From an uncultured Fretibacterium sp. (GTDB lineage Bacteria; Synergistota; Synergistia; Synergistales; Aminobacteriaceae): DNA of 9,065 bases. Position 1 is the stretch's first letter; every line of letters starts with the position of its first letter. This document shows positions 7,002-9,065 of this stretch, piece after piece. The position numbers were made by a program, and so were the translations under genes. The notes under the pieces are model-generated. The model was not told the DNA's origin. It saw only the letters and a list, made by a program, of their open reading frames with translations, and searched no databases. The stretch covers positions 1-9,065 of the forward strand of contig NZ_CALIAA010000147.1 of assembly GCF_938040765.1 (NCBI RefSeq). Direction: 5' to 3'.

Positions 7002-7109
7002 GCTGGTCGTCTGCTTGCGTCGATAACGCGGCAACGGTGCCGCGTATCGACATAAGCGATCGACACAGCATCCAGGGCTTAACAGCCCCGGGGAGCTGGT
7101 CGTCTGCTT
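7002..7109. repeat. 15-bp direct repeats bracketing the first hairpin block
   Basis: GCTGGTCGTCTGCTT occurs at 7002-7016 and 7095-7109. A third copy with one change (GTTGGTCGTCTGCTT) is at 7353-7367, just before the ssrA 5' end. Such short repeats are possible end points for the duplication seen here. Confidence 0.75.
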
Positions 7110-7124
7110 AGGGGGCGACAGGTT
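7012..7124 (+). repeat. 113-bp direct repeat, copy A, including the first 14 nt of ssrA
   Basis: This matches copy B at 7270-7382 with a constant offset of 258 and only four differences. It contains a long stem, GCTTGCGTCGAT with ATCGACATAAGC (one C-A mismatch here), capped by ACGCGGCA/TGCCGCGT. A second hairpin around GGGCTTAACAGCCC follows, and the sequence ends with GGGGGCGACAGGTT, identical to the tmRNA 5' end. After 7124 it diverges from ssrA, so this copy has no functional tmRNA. Confidence 0.9.
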
Positions 7125-7269
7125 GCGGAAAAGGTGAATTCCCCTCGAAGAGGGGAAGAGAGGTTCCCCTGGGGGACCGTAGGTTTCGAAGCCTGCGTAG
7201 AGGCCTGTAGAAGTTCAAGGTGTTTCAGGTTTTTGAGTTGCAGGGCTAAAATATCAAGATAGGTTTATT
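7125..7269 (+). other. Structured unique segment between the two repeats, possible small RNA or tmRNA relic
   Basis: There is no credible reading frame. Three consecutive hairpins are visible: TTCCCCTC/GAGGGGAA with a GAA loop, GGTTCCCC/GGGGACC with one bulge, and GTAGGTT/AGCCTGC with loop TCGA. The string CCTGTAG, also present in the 3' part of ssrA (AAGCCTGTAG), recurs near 7205. A possible weak promoter for ssrA (TTCAGG 7224-7229, TAAAAT 7247-7252, 17 bp spacer) lies at its end. It may be an internally deleted tmRNA copy or a separate RNA. Confidence 0.4.
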
Positions 7270-7382
7270 TGCTTGCGTCGATAACGCGGCAACGGTGCCG
7301 CGTATCGACGTAAGCGATCGACACAGCATCCGGGGCTTAACAGCCCCGGAGAGTTGGTCGTCTGCTTAGGGGGCGACAGGTT
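7270..7382 (+). repeat. 113-bp direct repeat, copy B, leader of ssrA
   Basis: This is copy B of the duplicated block, running into ssrA at 7369. Its hairpins are better paired than those in copy A: the outer 12 bp stem has only a G-U, and CCGGGGCT/AGCCCCGG around TAAC is perfect. No clear -10 box lies just upstream of the tmRNA 5' end. The block may therefore be transcribed as a precursor leader and removed by 5' processing, for example by RNase P. Confidence 0.85.
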
Positions 7383-7723
7383 TCGACGGCACGCGGAGGA
7401 TCTGGAGGAGCAGGCCGAGTTATGTCCGTAATCCTCGTTAAACATTCGGACAAGACGATAAACGTCGACAATAACTACGCACTGGCGGCTTAAGCCTGCC
7501 ACGTTGAAGGATGGGTTCCTCTGCCGGCCCGCCGGAGACGTCATTTCAGGCGGATGCTCCGCTTCGCGTCGGACCTTGCCGAAGTGGAAAAGACCAGAGG
7601 TCTTGGAAAGAGGAAGGCCGTTTTCTGCCTAACCTCGGACGACAATTAAAAGAAAACTAAGCCTGTAGCGCCGCCACGGTCGGCCCATGTCGGACGGGGG
7701 TTCGATTCCCCCCGCCTCCACCA
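7369..7723 (+). ncRNA. ssrA: tmRNA (transfer-messenger RNA)
   Basis: This RNA rescues stalled ribosomes, acting first as alanyl-tRNA and then as a short mRNA encoding a degradation tag. The 5' end GGGGGCG pairs with CGCCTCC before an encoded CCA at 7721-7723, forming a 7 bp acceptor stem with one G-U. GGTTTCGACGG near the 5' end and the T-arm GGGGGTTCGATTCCCCC are typical. GAGGAT (7396-7401) pairs with ATCCTC (7431-7436) as the PK1-like stem. The tag frame ends DNNYALAA and then TAA at 7491-7493. If reading resumes 12 nt after PK1, as in known tmRNAs, the first codon is GAC at 7449 and the tag is DKTINVDNNYALAA. At 355 nt it has normal length. smpB lies upstream. Confidence 0.97.
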
Positions 7724-7726
7724 ACG

Positions 7727-7767
7727 AAAATCCTCGGCGCAATCGTAAAAACGCCGAGGTTGATTTT
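7727..7767 (+). terminator. ssrA terminator
   Basis: CCTCGGCG (7732-7739) pairs with CGCCGAGG (7752-7759) around a 12-nt loop and is followed by TTGATTTT. Flanking AAAATC and GATTTT can extend the stem. It begins 4 nt after the tmRNA CCA end, as expected for the tmRNA transcript. Confidence 0.85.
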
Positions 7768-7805
7768 AAAAAAGGGCCTTTCCCGACAGAAGGAAAGGCC
7801 CTTTT
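7768..7805. terminator. Second, bidirectional terminator
   Basis: A perfect 14 bp stem pairs 7770-7783 with 7792-7805 around an 8-nt loop. It ends in TTTT on the + strand and in six T on the - strand, so it could stop transcription from both sides. It backs up the ssrA terminator and insulates the accessory region downstream. Confidence 0.85.
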
Positions 7806-8082
7806 GGCAACAGAAGAGCGGAGAGCGAGAGGAGCTGGGAAAGATGAACGTGCCCCGCAGCAAAACGCAAAGACCCGGAAAAATCTGCACCGCCGTATCC
7901 ACGCACTTTCGGAGGAAAACCTGCAATCCCTTGTCCATGACCTGAGCGAGCTCGAAAAGGGAGAGGCCCATGAACAAAAGACCGTTGCGGCTATAAAGGA
8001 GTCTCTCGATCCTGAAAATCGGATTGAATGCCGTGACATCCAGGGTATGTTCAAAAAGTGTGGCGTGAAATGTTCCGACTGA
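7804..8082 (+). CDS. Small protein upstream of a truncated toxin, possible antitoxin (start uncertain)
   Basis: This frame is open through the end of ssrA, so its real start must lie later. There is no in-frame ATG after the terminators until residue positions near the end; TTG 7804 falls in the terminator stem. The credible coding part runs from about 7890: HALSEENLQSLVHDLSELEKGEAHEQKTVAAIKESLDPENRI, broken here only for reading, then a tail ending KKCGVKCSD. It is hydrophilic and probably helical. Its TGA (8080-8082) overlaps the start of the next frame at 8070, which is a YafQ-like toxin, so by position it would be the antitoxin. I do not recognise a RelB/DinJ signature. It may have lost its start and be a relic like its neighbour. 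Confidence 0.4.
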   Translation: MATEERRARGAGKDERAPQQNAKTRKNLHRRIHALSEENLQSLVHDLSELEKGEAHEQKTVAAIKESLDPENRIECRDIQGMFKKCGVKCSD

Positions 8083-8213
8083 GCATATCTTTGGCTTATA
8101 AAAAGGACCTGCAGCTTGCGGAGGCCAGAGGTAAAAATCTGATGTTGCTTGAAACGCCTCTCTCGATACTTTTGGAAGGGTTGCCTTTGCCACCGCAATA
8201 CAAGGATCTTTAA
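8070..8213 (+). pseudogene. Truncated YafQ/RelE-type toxin relic
   Basis: A 47-residue frame starts at ATG 8070, overlapping the upstream frame's stop. It reads as the N-terminal half of YafQ-like mRNA interferases: MFRLSISLAYKKDLQLAEAR, then GKNLMLLETPLSILLEGLPL, then PPQYKDL and TAA. The family pattern, as I recall it, is Y-x-KKDLKLAxKRGKDL ... L-x-G-x-PLPxKYxDHxL, followed by the half with the catalytic His and Asp residues. Here a stop replaces the DHxL step, and full-length members are about 90 aa, so the catalytic half is missing and toxicity is unlikely. The sequence after 8213 does not clearly resume the protein in another frame. AT-richer composition than the core genes suggests an acquired module. 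Confidence 0.6.
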
Positions 8214-8230
8214 TACGGAAATCAAACTAT

Positions 8231-8284
8231 GGCGCGCTCCCAGTGCTTCACCATCTGACCGGTGGAGCTAGGTCACCAGCACTG
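8231..8284 (-). other. tRNA-like relic (5' half resemblance)
   Basis: On the minus strand the sequence begins near 8280 with GCTGGTG, then TAGCTC, GGT-x-AGA and AAGC in the order of a tRNA acceptor 5' strand and D-arm. No anticodon arm, T-arm or 3' acceptor strand can be found after it, and the spacing has three extra bases. CAGTGCT (8241-8247) and AGCACTG (8278-8284) also form a 7 bp inverted repeat. It is at most a degenerate fragment. Confidence 0.25.
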
Positions 8285-8366
8285 TAATATCGTCATTTTT
8301 AGACTGTTCTTTCTGTTACCTCCTCTTCAAAATCATGAGGGGATGTTCTTGCTGAGCTTTACAGGC

Positions 8367-8375
8367 TGCTATAAT
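8367..8375 (+). promoter_or_regulatory. Extended -10 promoter of the PIN-domain gene
   Basis: TGCTATAAT at 8367-8375 is a perfect TATAAT with the TGn extension, identical to the element at 3584. A TTGCTG at 8349-8354 is a poor -35 at 15 bp spacing. The predicted start of transcription is near 8382, about 20 nt before the gene. Confidence 0.65.
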
Positions 8376-8402
8376 TAACATACATGAAAGAAGGACAGCA
8401 GC

Positions 8403-8888
8403 ATGGGCAAGCAAAGAATTTACTTGGACACGTCCGTGATAAGCCATTTGCAGCACGAAGACGTACCTGAAAAGATGCAGGACACATTGTTGTTCTGGCG
8501 GATGCTCGAGTCGGATAGGTATGAGGTCGTCATATCGGATATCACGCTTATGGAGTTGAAGCAGTGCTTCGAACCCAAGCAATCGGAGTTACTGGGCTAT
8601 TTGGGTACTATAAACTATGCTCTCCTGCCTCAAACGGATGAGGTGGACGCTTTAGCCGAAGCTTATGTCGAAAACGGAGTCCTCTCACGTAAGAGTATGG
8701 GAGATTGTCAACACATCGCTTTTGCTACGATAAGCGGCTGTGACGTGATCGTGTCTTGGAACTTCAAACACATGGTGCGTATGACGACGATTCAAAAGGT
8801 CAGAACGATCAACACCATGAAGGGATATTTCAAGCTACTCGATATCGTGTCTCCAACTGTAATGCTGGGAGATGATGCAGATGAATAA
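8403..8888 (+). CDS. PIN-domain protein, probable VapC-like toxin ribonuclease
   Basis: PIN domains are Mg2+-dependent ribonucleases, often toxins. At 161 aa this fits. The acidic residues appear in order: D9 in IYLDTSVIS, E51 in DITLMELKQCF, D101 in MGDCQHIAFAT and D114 in CDVIVSWNFKHMV. The start ATG has AAGGA seven bases upstream. A small partner gene begins at 8881, overlapping the stop by 8 nt, so the two are translationally coupled in toxin-first order, the reverse of usual vapBC. Composition is lower in GC than the nrd and alr genes. The call as a toxin is from domain and neighbour; a housekeeping RNase role cannot be excluded. Confidence 0.85.
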   Translation: MGKQRIYLDTSVISHLQHEDVPEKMQDTLLFWRMLESDRYEVVISDITLMELKQCFEPKQSELLGYLGTINYALLPQTDEVDALAEAYVENGVLSRKSMGDCQHIAFATISGCDVIVSWNFKHMVRMTTIQKVRTINTMKGYFKLLDIVSPTVMLGDDADE

Positions 8889-9065
8889 GCCGAAAATCAG
8901 TCCTGATTTTACCATTGAAGATATACACAGAATCCGTGAGGCCAATGAAGAGCGGCGTCAGGCTATGACTAAGGAGGCTTATCGGGCGGAGGTCAGAGCC
9001 GATGCTCTGTTCATTCAGGAGAAAATTCTAAAGATAAAGGAAAAGCGTCTCTCTCAAAATAAGTC
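8881..9065 (+). CDS. Small partner of the PIN protein, probable antitoxin (partial, runs off the window)
   Basis: The frame starts MNKPKISPDFTIEDIHRIRE and continues open to the last base, 61 codons, with no stop in the window. ATGs at 8872 and 8875 are also in frame, but GGGAG at 8867-8871 is best spaced for 8881. The protein is short, strongly charged and helical, with the DFTxEDIHxIRE opening that I associate with small proteins beside PIN-domain genes. The 8-nt overlap with the upstream stop indicates coupling. By position and character it should neutralise the PIN protein; no known DNA-binding fold is visible in this part. Confidence 0.75.
   Translation, partial: MNKPKISPDFTIEDIHRIREANEERRQAMTKEAYRAEVRADALFIQEKILKIKEKRLSQNK

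Noticed and set aside
7629..8225. Minus-strand frames containing GGIEPPSD and GGGGNRTPVRH
   Set aside because: These strings are the usual artefact of translating the T-arm and 3' end of tRNA or tmRNA genes on the wrong strand; here they lie over the ssrA 3' end.
8241..8284. Integron attC-like site
   Set aside because: There is an inverted repeat, but no GTTRRRY/RYYYAAC core sites and no gene-cassette context.
1..9065. CRISPR array
   Set aside because: The only repeats are the two leader copies, the 15-mers and the palindromic modules; there is no regular repeat-spacer series.

Overview
The window is GC-rich, all recognisable genes lie on the + strand, and the content is that of an anaerobic bacterium: an oxygen-sensitive class III ribonucleotide reductase with its activase, a Na+/alanine symporter, a biosynthetic alanine racemase, and the trans-translation pair smpB and ssrA. 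High GC, anaerobic metabolism and amino-acid transport would fit a Synergistota-like or similar obligate anaerobe, but no gene here fixes the taxon and I have not searched a database.

Layout. 1-21 is probably the tail of an upstream gene. 44-457 is a regulatory region: a promoter, a cobalamin (B12) riboswitch with a complete B12 box, and a strong intrinsic terminator as expression platform. It controls nrdD (527-2860) and probably nrdG (3038-3541). The two genes are separated by a roughly 175 bp inverted pair of palindrome-rich modules that also contributes the nrdG ribosome binding site. An extended -10 promoter at 3584 starts a second unit, an AGCS-family symporter (3752-5173) followed by alr (5253-6380), with a 15 bp-stem hairpin in the gap. 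A third promoter at 6396-6423 drives smpB (6444-6920).

The 6921-7368 gap has no protein gene but is highly structured. A 113 bp hairpin-rich sequence occurs twice, 258 bp apart and 96% identical (7012-7124 and 7270-7382). The second copy runs into the first 14 nt of ssrA (tmRNA, 7369-7723), and the first copy carries the same 14 nt followed by unrelated structured sequence. The tmRNA has a genome-encoded CCA, and its inferred tag is DKTINVDNNYALAA.

Downstream of ssrA the base composition turns AT-richer and the content becomes accessory: two terminators, a decayed toxin-antitoxin pair (antitoxin-like reading frame plus a C-terminally truncated YafQ/RelE-type toxin), a tRNA-like relic, and an apparently intact PIN-domain toxin-like gene whose small partner gene runs off the window end. 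This fits ssrA acting as the boundary of a variable island.

Functional logic. When B12 is scarce the riboswitch should allow transcription of the B12-independent reductase NrdDG. When B12 is plentiful it should terminate, presumably because a B12-dependent NrdJ exists elsewhere (not visible here). The symporter and Alr together can supply alanine and convert L-Ala to D-Ala for peptidoglycan. SmpB and tmRNA act together in rescuing stalled ribosomes.
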